Source: Mesorhabditis belari (lineage: Eukaryota; Nematoda; Chromadorea; Rhabditida; Rhabditidae). From it: 64,000 nt of DNA. Both the position numbers and the translations under genes were made by a program. Positions 34,801-42,406 of this stretch are shown here, piece after piece; position 1 is the first letter of the stretch; every line of letters begins with the position of its first letter. The notes below the pieces were generated by a model. It was given only the letters and a program-made list of their open reading frames with translations, searched no databases and was not told where the DNA came from. The stretch is from the NCBI GenBank assembly GCA_958450365.1, contig CAUEEP010000045.1, forward strand, positions 1-64,000. The letters run 5' to 3'.

Positions 34801-35848
34801 ACCTGAGACCGAAAGTCGTTGTAGGGTAAAGCAAGGATCTAATCTCATACTAGGATATCGATAAGCAAGCCATTCGTCGTTTGAAATTCATCACATGCTT
34901 TGTACAACTAGGCAGTAGCTACAACTAAGCAGTAGCTACAACTAGGCAGTAGCTACAACTAGGCAGTAGTTACAACTAGGCAGTAGTTACAACTAGGCAG
35001 TAGCTACAACTAGGCAGTAGATACAACTAGGCAGTAGATACAACTAGGCAGTAGCTACAACTAGGCAGTAGTTACAACTAAGCAGTAACTACAACTAAGC
35101 AGTAGCTACAACTAGGCAGTAGCTACAACTAGGCAGTAGCTACAACTAGGCAGTAGATACAACTAGGCAGTAGATACAACTAGGCAGTAACTATAACTAG
35201 GCAGTAGTTACAACTTTGTGCTCAGCAACACACTCTCTTTCTGATGCACTCAATTCTTGCATCAGTTTACTACCTTGCATCAGTCTGCTACCAGTTAGTG
35301 CTCTAGAAAGAAGCGTTTGCATTTTGAGCACAAAGTACACCAAAGAACAAGTTTATAGTGCATTATCAAAAGCCAAATTCGATTGTTTTCAACTTACAGG
35401 ATCTCGACACCAGCCACAATCTGGATGCTGCTTAATGCACTGCCCGCATGATGAAGCACCCTCAGCACTTCGGCATTTTGCCTCGATATCCTCAGCAAGA
35501 GCTAAATATTTGATATTTGATTAAGATATTTCATTTCGGAATCTAATAAGCTTATGCTTCTTCTACCATAGAGTTAAACTGATGCTTCTTCTCGTTTTTT
35601 ATTTACAATTTATGCTTAAAAACTTACTATAACTTAAAAACTTACTCTAAAGCTGCAACAATGAGCCTGGAAAGGTTTTTAACCGGTTAAAGATTGAACA
35701 AACTTGTGAAACTTGCAAATATAAATCTTTTTCTAAGCATAATATGCTTTTTTTAATCTTACTGAAGATTTTGCTGAAGAAAAGCGAATTTTTGAAACTA
35801 ACCAATTGGTAGAACGAGCAACAACAGTGGTATTAACCTTCGAATCAT
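19897..35848 (-). CDS. Integrin-beta-like protein lacking the beta-I domain, probably GPI-anchored
   Basis: Hand-built 17-exon model. Exons: 35848-35803, 35501-35398, 32159-32052, 28341-28257, 27160-27105, 27013-26937, 26851-26785, 24948-24820, 24715-24626, 24514-24456, 24269-24197, 24046-23984, 23103-22993, 22501-22418, 21698-21660, 21469-21386, 20019-19897. Total 1398 nt (465 aa), all phases consistent. Order: signal peptide (IRRLIPLLLLVLPIALA), PSI (CGQCIKQHPDCGWC, residues ~34-47), hybrid domain (~87-220), four Cys-rich I-EGF modules (~218-384, e.g. CSGHGKCECGRCVC), acidic Thr/Pro stalk, hydrophobic C-terminus (LLTTFIALLLPILRYL). In integrin beta subunits a beta-I domain of ~240 aa sits inside the hybrid domain. 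Here the two hybrid halves join directly at residues 133/134 across a 91-bp intron. There is no integrin transmembrane helix or NPxY tail. Intron 11 uses a GC donor (gcaagt). Role unknown; a surface or extracellular partner is likely. Confidence 0.88.
20137..20360. repeat. Palindromic MITE in the last intron of the integrin-like gene
   Basis: The left end ctggacaatgcaatatgata and tgaaaaacgatcgtcacttt are matched by inverted copies at the right (aaagtgacgatcgtttttca, catgatatttcattgtccag). About 225 bp with a short central spacer. It lies between exons 16 and 17. Confidence 0.8.
20596..20666 (-). tRNA. tRNA-like gene, probably a pseudogene
   Basis: Read on the minus strand, the 7-bp acceptor stem is complete (GCATTGT with ACGGTGC, two G-U pairs). 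The D-arm (GGTCTAATGGTTA) and T-arm (CGGGTTCGAGTCCCG) are good, and the total is about 71 nt. The anticodon arm is poor: only three pairs form, and the loop CCGGCAA has C instead of the invariant T before a would-be GGC anticodon. It lies in an intron of the integrin-like gene. It may be a decayed tRNA or a SINE head. Confidence 0.5.
20795..20965. repeat. Imperfect ~35-40-bp tandem repeat (cccctttttc...cttatatg)
   Basis: Four to five diverged copies of a unit reading 'ccttaactccgcccctttttc' then 'ttcttatatgtcttcttatat', in the intron between exons 16 and 17 of the integrin-like gene. The plus-strand frame across it is not a gene. Confidence 0.75.
21056..21126 (+). pseudogene. tRNA-like sequence (Leu/Ser-like), degenerate
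   Basis: Contains ggccgactggctaagagct (class II-like D-arm), ctctggatcttagtcgggag (imperfect anticodon arm), and ggttcaatcccgcc (T-arm). The stems are incomplete and the acceptor ends do not pair well. It lies in the same intron as the tRNA-like sequence at 20596-20666, on the opposite strand. Confidence 0.4.
22020..22395. repeat. Palindromic element with the cgtcgaatgatacc core
   Basis: ttggtccttttttgccgtt and its approximate inverse (ttgccttttg-type; here caaatggcaaaaggaccga) bound an imperfect palindrome. Inner inverted blocks include 'tattttgacca', 'attcgacgcgcaatt' and 'cttcataactt'. The motif around 'cgtcgaatgatac' also occurs inside the foldbacks at 17905-18885 and 42113-42406. It lies in the intron before exon 15 of the integrin-like gene. 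Confidence 0.75.
22785..22885. repeat. Intronic ~11-12-bp tandem repeat (ctagctatcaa)
   Basis: Eight or nine copies of 'ctagctatcaa', the start of an array just downstream (in transcription) of exon 13 of the integrin-like gene. Confidence 0.85.
24335..24445. repeat. Intronic 12-bp tandem repeat (gatcagaaacag / aatcagaaactg)
   Basis: About nine 12-bp units ending 11 bp before the donor of exon 10 of the integrin-like gene. The minus-strand frame is open through it (VSDPVSDS repeats), but splice phase excludes it from the protein. Confidence 0.8.
25280..26275. repeat. ~1-kb foldback element with a second element nested inside
   Basis: Left blocks 'aggtacatgcataagaaatg', 'atttccaacgatagaaac' and 'cctattttg' type recur inverted at 26100-26275 (catttcttatgcatgtacct). 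An inner pair, 'gtcactttagggacaagttt' and its inverse, lies at about 25690-25720 and 26040-26075. The left arm is interrupted at about 25500-25665 by sequence ('ccccttttgcca...caccaagaaatttgagct') that belongs to a second repeat family seen four times at 59260-59810. It lies in intron 7 of the integrin-like gene. Confidence 0.8.
26385..26780. mobile_element. Two adjacent family D MITE copies, one abutting an exon
   Basis: Copies at about 26361-26562 and 26568-26780 share 'ctcgaaatctcgagaaccgc', 'tatcgatgtggggtcggaaa' and 'gatgagatctagtgggggat' with the copy at 28005-28224. The second copy's right terminus, gcgcactactattt, ends within a few bases of the exon 7 donor (gtcagt on the minus strand, 26784-26779). 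Confidence 0.85.
28005..28224. mobile_element. Family D MITE, 220 bp, complete
   Basis: Ends accgtattttccctaatagt and the inverse (actattagagaaaatacgg), followed internally by 'agtgcacc'/'ggtacact'. The interior matches the two copies at 26.4-26.8 kb. It lies in intron 4 of the integrin-like gene, 33 bp downstream (in transcription) of exon 4. Confidence 0.9.
28505..28562 (+). pseudogene. 3' half of a tRNA-like sequence
   Basis: Contains a perfect T-arm (ccgggttcgactcccgg) preceded by a variable-region-like 'acgat', but no matching acceptor strand or D-arm upstream. A relic of a tRNA or a tRNA-derived repeat. Confidence 0.4.
28655..29112 (-). repeat. Three copies of a Helitron-like terminus (minus orientation)
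   Basis: At about 28670-28715, 28885-28942 and 29062-29112 a run of acagacggacgg/cgaacagac type is followed by ctttt(t)atatatagtagat. This is the inverse of the terminus at 5757-5800. The copies are spaced about 175-220 bp apart with unrelated sequence between them, as if short elements inserted next to one another. Confidence 0.5.
29240..31832. repeat. 2.6-kb homopyrimidine minisatellite (CCCTTCCCTCTTCTTT units)
   Basis: About 2.6 kb of almost pure C/T on the plus strand. It is built from two alternating units, 'cccttccctcttctt' (about 15 bp) and 'cctttccctctcttctt' (about 17 bp), arranged in a higher-order pattern. Only the first ~60 bp and the last ~30 bp contain scattered A. Both strands are open in several frames simply because the sequence lacks stops. 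It fills most of the 3.7-kb intron 3 of the integrin-like gene. It is not coding. Confidence 0.97.
31887..31966 (-). pseudogene. tRNA-like sequence (Lys-like loop), degenerate
   Basis: On the minus strand: a D-arm-like tagccgagagatagagc, an anticodon arm 'tctgcctcttcaggcgga' with an 8-nt rather than 7-nt loop, and a T-arm 'cgagggttcaaatctcg'. The acceptor ends do not pair. The block gcggaaggtcgagggttcaa is shared exactly with 39473-39545, so both belong to one repeat family. Confidence 0.45.
32505..32640. repeat. 12-bp tandem repeat (gagcagtagctt/gagcagtagctc)
   Basis: About eleven units alternating 'tttgagcagtag' and 'ctctgagcagtag'-type, in the intron between exons 2 and 3 of the integrin-like gene. 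Confidence 0.85.
32768..33012. repeat. 12-bp minisatellite (gctgttcaattg)
   Basis: About twenty units of 'ttggctgttcaa' with variants 'tccctgttcaat' and 'ttggctgaattg'. All frames are open because the unit is a multiple of three and has no stop. Intron 2 of the integrin-like gene. Confidence 0.9.
34905..35215. repeat. 17-bp minisatellite (aactaggcagtagctac)
   Basis: About eighteen tandem 17-bp units with single-base variants (agttac, agatac, taagc). Intron 2 of the integrin-like gene, about 180 bp downstream of exon 2 in transcription. Confidence 0.92.
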
Positions 35849-36281
35849 CTTTTTGCAAGTGTTTTCTAGAATTTTGACAAATTTTTAGACAAATTTCAAC
35901 AAACTAACTAAAGCTCAAGTTACTGGAAGTCAAAAAAGAAACAATCAAAAAAAGAGAACATGTGTTCGGATAGAGTTATGCAGGGACTTGAGAACTTGAG
36001 GTGCAGATCTCTTTTAAGTAAAAAGCCGTGTCTCTTCCTCAAACACCCAAAAAGAGGGCAAAGTTGAAAAAATTGTTTATGGAACTTTTTGAGCATGAGG
36101 AGAAGGTCTAATGCTAGAGACAACAATGAAAGAGAAAGCCTTTAAAGAAAGGCATAAATGGTGATGGAAGAGGAAAAAGGTTGAGGTTGTGAACTGCTGA
36201 AGTAAAGCTGGATCTTTATGGTTGGTGATCATTGAAGGCTTTTAAATGTAACTAACTAATTTGTTTCTTAGGCTACAGTAA

Positions 36282-36545
36282 GGCAATGCCCTACCCTGGA
36301 AGTAATGGGATACGTGTCGGTGTAGCTCATTGATAGAGCGTACTCCCGGGAAGCGTACTCCAGGGAAGCGTACTCCAGGGAAGCGTACTCCCGGGAAGCG
36401 TACTCCAGGGAAGCGTACTCCAGGGAAGCGTACTCCCGGGAAGCGTACTCCAGGCCCGGGAAGCGTGCGCCCGGGAAGCGAGAGATCACACGTCCGAATC
36501 TCGGCGCCGACAATGTTTTGTGCTCCCAGCCCAAACCCATGAAAG
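36282..36545 (+). repeat. tRNA-derived SINE-like repeat with a 15-bp minisatellite inside the tRNA
   Basis: A tRNA-like sequence begins gtcggtgtagctcattgata (acceptor 5' strand plus D-arm) and ends with T-arm 'cgtccgaatctcg' and acceptor 3' strand 'gcgccgac'. The acceptor halves pair over 7 bp. Where the anticodon arm should be there are about nine tandem 15-bp units, actccagggaagcgt with c/a variants (about 36340-36480). The flanks 'ggcaatgccctaccctgg' and 'cccagcccaa' are shared with 38722-38850, which has the same tRNA head without the expansion. Confidence 0.75.
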
Positions 36546-36769
36546 AACCCAACTCTACTATATTTGTTCTATTAGCGTCGTGTTCTCAATGATCTGATTG
36601 ATGCACTCAACCTCAAATGGTGAGACATCAAATGCAAAATTGAAGAGTGTTTGAGAAAGTTATATGTTATATGAACCAAGGTTGTTCCAAAAAGGCAAAA
36701 GTCGGTAGCTTTCAATTGGCCTTGGCTTGGAATTTCAACTTCGCTGTTGGATTGGTCTAGTTTGGCTTA

Positions 36770-36935
36770 AAACCATGGCCTTGGCTTGGTTTTGACTTGG
36801 TTTTGGCTTGGCTTAGGATTGGCTTAGGCTTGGCTTAGGCTTGGCTTAGACTTAGCTTAGACTTAGCTTAGGCTTGGCTTAGGCTTGGCTTAGGCTTAGC
36901 TTAGGCTTGGCTTAGGCTTGGCTTAGGCTTGGCTT
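36770..36935. repeat. Tandem ggcttaggctt repeat
   Basis: About fourteen copies of an 11-12-bp unit, 'ggcttaggctt(g)', with variants 'agcttagactt'. Intergenic. Confidence 0.9.
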
Positions 36936-38120
36936 TGGTTTCAAGAATCCAACAGCTATGACTAGAGCTCAACGTTCCGATTTGGATTGAAAGTTGATTG
37001 AGTCAAGTAAAAGGTCTTTGGACAGCAAAGATAACAAATTTTATCCAAAGCAATCGAATATTTCCGGTTCGAATCGACAAAATCCATCTGCAACTCTCTG
37101 AAAACCGGCTGATAGTAATCTTCTCAGCAATCCGAAAAATGAGAGGAAAAACTTCGAGAAAAGAGAGTCAAATTTCATTCCAAATTTTCCCTTTTTCCTC
37201 TTCTCATTTCTCAAGAGGATGGATGGGAGTTTTTCCAATTCAGAAAAGAAAACAAAAAAAGACGGGAGTTTATTTCGAAACGCAAACGGCTTATGCTTTT
37301 GGAAAAGAAAAAAAATCGTTTTGGCCTGGAAATGGCCTTTGATGGGCTCAATTTGGGCGCTTTATTTGGGTGAATAAATCAACAAACAGCAGGAATTTCG
37401 TGCCAGCTTTGAAGAAGTCTTATTGACAAGTCCTATTGACAAATTCATTTGCATAGGTTTAAATTTCTCGAGAAATTAAGAACTTATTAATCTCAATCAA
37501 TCAGAAACAAGAAAAGAATGAAGCTGCTCATAAATGAAGCATTTTGCATGCTTCAAAAGTCTTAGAAAAGAATTTCCGCAAATTTCAGCTCTATTGTTCA
37601 AGAAAAATATGAGCTGATGGTCAGGAAACATTTTTGAGCAAAAGAAATTCGATCTGGAGATCCGATCGAAGACTCCGAAAACAAACACCTTTTTGTACGG
37701 ATTACAGCATAACCTATAGGGAAAGAGAAATGGAAGAGAAATGGAAATAAAAGGATTTGAAACTGATAAGTAATGCGACTTGAGCCAATGAGAAAATTAG
37801 GATTAATGATTAATGATCTTTGATTAATGGAGTAAAAAAATGAAGAAAGGAAGATGAAGAATAAAAGAATAAAAAAGGATGGCCAAGGCTTGATGATTTA
37901 GACAGCTGGATTGTCTTCTAAACAAACTGAACTGGTTTGCGAATTAGAACCTTCAAATCTGAGAACGAATCAGAACAAATCAGAGCTTTAAGTTATCGTT
38001 TTGAAGCTTTTACCTCGAGTTATTTGAGTCAAAAAGTCAAAATCTAGGATTAGAGAAACATGGGGTAAACAATGAAACAAAACAATGAACCTGGTCGAAA
38101 ACTTGATGGTTTGAGACGCT
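36936..38120. other. No gene seen
   Basis: Overlapping open frames on both strands at 36998-37342 lack motifs and splice sites. The rest is AT-rich and shows no repeat. Confidence 0.4.
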
Positions 38121-38124
38121 GAAG

Positions 38125-38482
38125 TAGGATACAAAGCTTGTCTAGAGCTGAGTCTTGAATACCTAGCTTGTTTAGAACGGAGTTTTGAATGCCTAGCTTG
38201 CCTAGAACAGAGTTTTGAATCTCTAGCTTGCCTAGAACAGAGTTTTGAATCTCTAGCTTGCCTAGAACAGAGTTTTGAATCCCTAGCCTGCCTAGAACAG
38301 AGCTTTGAATGCCTAGGCTACCTAGAACGGAGCTTTGAATACCTAGCTTGTCTAGAACAAAGTTTTGAATACCTAGCTTGTCTAGAACAAAGTTTTGAAT
38401 GCTTAGCTTGTCTAGAAAGGAGCTTTGAATGTCTAGCCGGTCTAGAATGGGGTTTTGAATCCCTAGCCTGTCTAGAACGGAG
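38125..38482. repeat. 30-bp minisatellite with an open minus-strand frame
   Basis: About twelve tandem 30-bp units of gagttttgaatccctagctt then gcctagaaca. On the minus strand the array stays open and would read a 10-residue repeat (LGIQNSVLGK) for about 120 residues within a 147-codon ORF. There is no signal peptide, no splice partner and no known domain. The repeat length, a multiple of three, is enough to explain the open frame. Confidence 0.85.
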
Positions 38483-38721
38483 TTTTCAATCAAAATCGAT
38501 CAGAATAAGCTTTAAATCAGAAAAAAAAGAAAATACGATCACAAAAAGAAAAGATTACGGAATTGTCGATAGTACATGGCAAGTACAAGTTCTGAACAAC
38601 TCAACGCTTTTGATTTGGCTTAATCAAAGGAAAATCCTGATCAGTTGATCTCTCATTTGATCCAAAACCCAAAGGTTCTTATTCTGATAGTCAGAAGCTT
38701 CATCAATCGACCTCCTCTTTA

Positions 38722-38850
38722 GGGTAATAAGGCATAAAGCCCTACCCTGGGACATGTGTAGGTGTAGGGCTTGGTGAGCGTTCGCTCGATAAGCAGGAAG
38801 TCATAGGTTCGAATCCCCGCGCCGACCATGTATTCCCAGCCCAACGGTCC
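38722..38850 (+). repeat. tRNA-derived SINE-like repeat, unexpanded copy
   Basis: Shares 'aaggcat', 'ccctaccctgg', the head 'gtaggtgtag', the T-arm 'aggttcgaatccc', the 3' strand 'cgcgccgac' and the tail 'cccagcccaa' with the element at 36282-36545. Its anticodon-arm region is a normal short sequence (gcgttcgctcgataagc). This copy shows the ancestral form before minisatellite expansion. Confidence 0.65.
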
Positions 38851-40282
38851 TGTCCTCCAACTGGGGTATCTATTTTGTGAGAGTAAAACATTTGTCTCTT
38901 GTGGTGAGCTCGGTGTCTTTGAAGAGAGAAAGATGGATTTAGGATTGGTGTCGGGCCAGGGTTGAGAGCGGCCAGAAGCTATGAGTACTGGATAAGAAAG
39001 AGTGGGATAGTGGGACAGTCACCCCTCCCTTTCCGCCTCTTTCCTTTCCCAATTCCTCAAAACATTGTTGTAATCGCATAAAGGCCACATGAGGCGCCGA
39101 AATGTTTCAATAAAATCGAGAACATTTGAGATGCGGCTTTTGGACTCTCCTAGGCCCATCATTCCGAACAAATTGACAATAAAAGATCAAAAAGGGAGAG
39201 AAAAGGAACAAGTGGATCAAAAGATCTAACTTTTCGCACGATTTTAGTAATAGCGAAATAAAGTTTTGATTTCGAGTGTTGGAGATGAGTCTGGATGATA
39301 GAAACTAGGGGAAATGAACTATTAAAAAAATACATTTATTGAATAATGTGATACAAACAAAGGATTCATAATAAGGCATAAAGGTCACAATTTTATGGCA
39401 CTGCGGCCGTTACTCCTATGACCCAAATGCTGTGAAAGAAAAAAAATCCACTTGGTGGGAAAAAGAAACATTTTTATCTTGCCAGCGTCATTGAACCCTC
39501 GACCTTCCGCTTAAGAGACAAGACTCCTAACCGATCAGCATTAAGAATGATTCATTAGCAAGTGATCGACCGTATTGACTTGATTTGAACTTGGAGTACT
39601 TATTCTTTGGAGCGTTTATTATTAGTTTTGAGAGTTTATGTGACTCTGGTTGGCTTAAGTCCAAAGGCTAAAGTCTTGCAATCGTTAAATGCTCAATCAA
39701 ATCTCCAATTTGAGTTCTTGACTCATTTAAAGATCATAAAAAGCGACCTAACTGTGAGATAATGAAAAAAACTACAATATGAAAGCTTGAGATTAATCTA
39801 GAACAAGTTTTGTAAAAGTAAAATTACAAGACCATCATCATCAGCTCCTTAAAAGTAGCCCATAAACAACCAGCCAAAAGTTTCAAGATTAGCACAGATT
39901 GAACGGGTCAAGTAGTGCAATCGAGTGGGTGAAAGAGGGTCCAAAAGTTTGTGGTCGGGTTACCTATCCATCTCTCTCTGTCGATTCTTGAAAGAATCGA
40001 ATTCGAATCACATCGATGAAGGGGCCAACAGATGACCCCTTTTTGAGAAAAGAAAGAGAAAGAAAGGGGTCAAGGGAGTGACTGTGAGCGATGCTTTTCG
40101 AGCTAGCTCTTCCCCTTTCTTTTCCCTTTTTTTGCCATACAACTGTCCACTACCAGATACACATTTGAGCTGCGAGTAGGTGACGATGAAAGATTGAGAA
40201 AATGGATATTGATTGGATGGAAAAGATCGCAGATTTTAACAGGCAAACATCAAAGACATTGGATTCTAACTAGAGCTAACTA
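38851..40282. other. No gene seen; contains one tRNA-like relic
   Basis: Intergenic. On the minus strand, 39473-39545 holds a degenerate Lys-like tRNA sequence: anticodon loop CTCTTAA, then gcggaaggtcgagggttcaa, shared with 31887-31966. Its stems are incomplete. No coding structure was found, including in the open frame at 40194-40388. Confidence 0.4.
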
Positions 40283-40933
40283 TTGGGTTGGTGAATTGAA
40301 ATGTCGTGGAGGAGAACGATCTTTGACTTGGAGGGCCTATTCTTCTTCAGGGATTCATTCACCTTTTCCAACTGTTCACTGTATTTGATTACGGTCGTCT
40401 TGGATTTGAAAACTGCGGGACTTTGAACTAAAATTTATTCAACATAAAAGCATCCATTCATTCCAAATAATTTCCATTATTATTGACGACTTCTGCCCAT
40501 TTTACAGGCAATTTGCGGATACCTCTTTCGTAGTAGGATTTTGGTTTGTGTGTGAGACAAGTGTGAGACTCAAGAATGGAGGACTGGAGATGTCAACTGT
40601 CAGCACAGTTTGAGCACTTTCTTCAAAAGAAACCCATTTTGGTGTCAATAGAAAAGTTGTAGAGAATCAAAAATTAGGCTTATAGCCAAATTTCCAAAAA
40701 GATATATTTAGTAGTTTCGCTTAAAATGCAAGTTTTGTTGCTAGCTTTGTGAAAATTCGTAAATTTCGCATTTCTTGAAAACCAGGTTTTGAATCGTTCT
40801 GAAAATCTGGTTATAAGCTTAATTTTTGATTCTCTACAACTTTTTTATTGACACCAAAATGGGTTTCTTTTGAAGAAAGTGCTCAAGCGGTCACATATGA
40901 CAATACCCGGCAGTTTTCAATTCACCAATCCAC
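40283..40933. mobile_element. mariner-derived MITE (family A)
   Basis: Starts ttgggttggtgaattgaaat after TA and ends with 'ttttcaattcaccaatccac' before TA. The interior is an extended inverted repeat around 'gagcactttcttcaaaagaa' / 'ttcttttgaagaaagtgctc'. It is a closer match to 51907-52481 than to the damaged copy at 285-835. Confidence 0.88.
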
Positions 40934-41149
40934 TATAATCAACTATATAATAAACTATAATAACCTAAACTGTATAATAAACTGAAAAACTTGAAAAACT
41001 TGAAATGAACTGGTTAATAAAAGAATAAAACTGGTGAATAAAAGAATAAAACTGGTGAATTAAAGTTCTTTAAGTGCGAGATATCAGGTCCATAATGTGT
41101 TCAAAAACACTGTTCCTGTAAAAGCTGATAGCTCGATTTGACTATGGTC

Positions 41150-42110
41150 ATTTGCGAAAGATCCTATAGATTCTAAAAGATCTAAAATCTAAATCTATTA
41201 GATCTAAAAGATCTAATAGATCTAATAGATTAGATTCTGAATAAACTTTAAAGTCTCAAACTTCAAATAAACCAATTTTTAAAGTTTAAATGGATATAAG
41301 TACTTGAGAAATATGGAAAAGAAACAAAAAGACACAAAAAAAATCGGATTCAAAGAAGCTGAAGCCTTTTCTTTGCCTCTGATTGGCTTATTATTTTAGA
41401 AATTCGATAACATTGCTTAGGTTGTTGGAAATAACAAGTAAAAACCACAGTACCAGTGGATGTTTCTCAAGATTATTCATTCCCTTTCCCCAGAATTCCT
41501 TTTGTTTTAGTCGAACAGCGGCCAAGGGTGTTTTTGGCCAAAAACCGAAAAAGCGGCGGTTTTTACAAAGCAAAAACAAGTAAAAAAGATGCGAACATTC
41601 ATCAAATTCACTACATTTGTTTGGATCTAAAGATCTTCAATAAATCATCGAACTACTGCTACAGGAATCTTTTCTTTTTCACAAAACCCCATCGGCAGGT
41701 TGTCTGCGCAATGAGCCGAGAAATATGCGTCTAACCATGCTGAGGAGAACGTGTGCAACTTGTATTATGAGAAAAGGATTGAAAAATGAATACAAATGAA
41801 TAAAAATGAATACGAATGAATAAAAATGAATACGAATGAATAAATGTCAAAGTTTCCAATGATCTATCATACTTTTGAACTAGATAAGCCGGTCAATAGG
41901 ATTATGGAGTAAAATACGATAAGTCGTAGCCGATTATGAATTAAATTTTTTGGCAAATCTTTCTGGTAGAGCAACCCTTTAATGTATGAGGACAATATTA
42001 TATCATCTTGTAGCGAATTAAATTCTGCGTCGATTGGTACCAAATTTGTAGGCTTAGGCTAAAAATTGCCGGCGCTACAACGTTTCATTCAAAATCAGCG
42101 GGACCCCCGT
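41150..42110. other. No gene seen
   Basis: Contains short tandem tracts ('agatctaaaagatctaat' at 41170-41235 and 'aatgaatacgaatgaataaa' at 41785-41845) and an outer arm fragment ('aagtcgtagccgattatgaa' at about 41920) whose inverse closes the palindrome ending near 42406. No coding or RNA gene. Confidence 0.4.
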
Positions 42111-42112
42111 CG

Positions 42113-42406
42113 TTGATTATGAATGAGTGGGTCTAGGAGCGTCCAACCATCAAATATTTGATCTCATTGGACGCAGAATCATTGATAATTATGTTAAATT
42201 TTTTAAATTAGAAAGATTGGAGAAAAAGAGAAGCTTTTATGGAGCTTCAAAGTTTTCCCTCGAACAAACAGCTCTAAATCCTTTTCCTTTTATCCAATCT
42301 TTCTAATTTAAAAAATTTAACATAATTATCAATGATTCTGCGTTGAATGATACTAAATACTTGATGGTTGGACGCTCCTAGACCCACTCATTCATAATCG
42401 GCTACG
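42113..42406. repeat. Palindrome with the attctgcgtcgaatgata core
   Basis: Left 'gaatgagtgggtctaggagc', 'gtccaaccatcaa', 'gattctgcg'-type and 'aatttaaaaaatttaacata' blocks are matched by inverted copies at the right. Arms are about 130 bp. The 'ttctgcgt.gaatgata' block is shared with the foldbacks at 17905-18885 and 22020-22395. Confidence 0.85.

Noticed and set aside
34905..35215. Regular short repeats considered as a CRISPR array
   Set aside because: The 17-bp units are directly adjacent with no unique spacers, in a eukaryotic intron: an ordinary minisatellite. The same applies to the other arrays.
36330..36542. ORFs reading RTPGKRTPGK / ASREYASLEY repeats
   Set aside because: They are translations of the 15-bp minisatellite inside the tRNA-derived repeat; no coding evidence.
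37041..37342. Opposed ORFs in the gene-poor region
   Set aside because: No splice sites in phase, no signal peptide or domain; consistent with chance.
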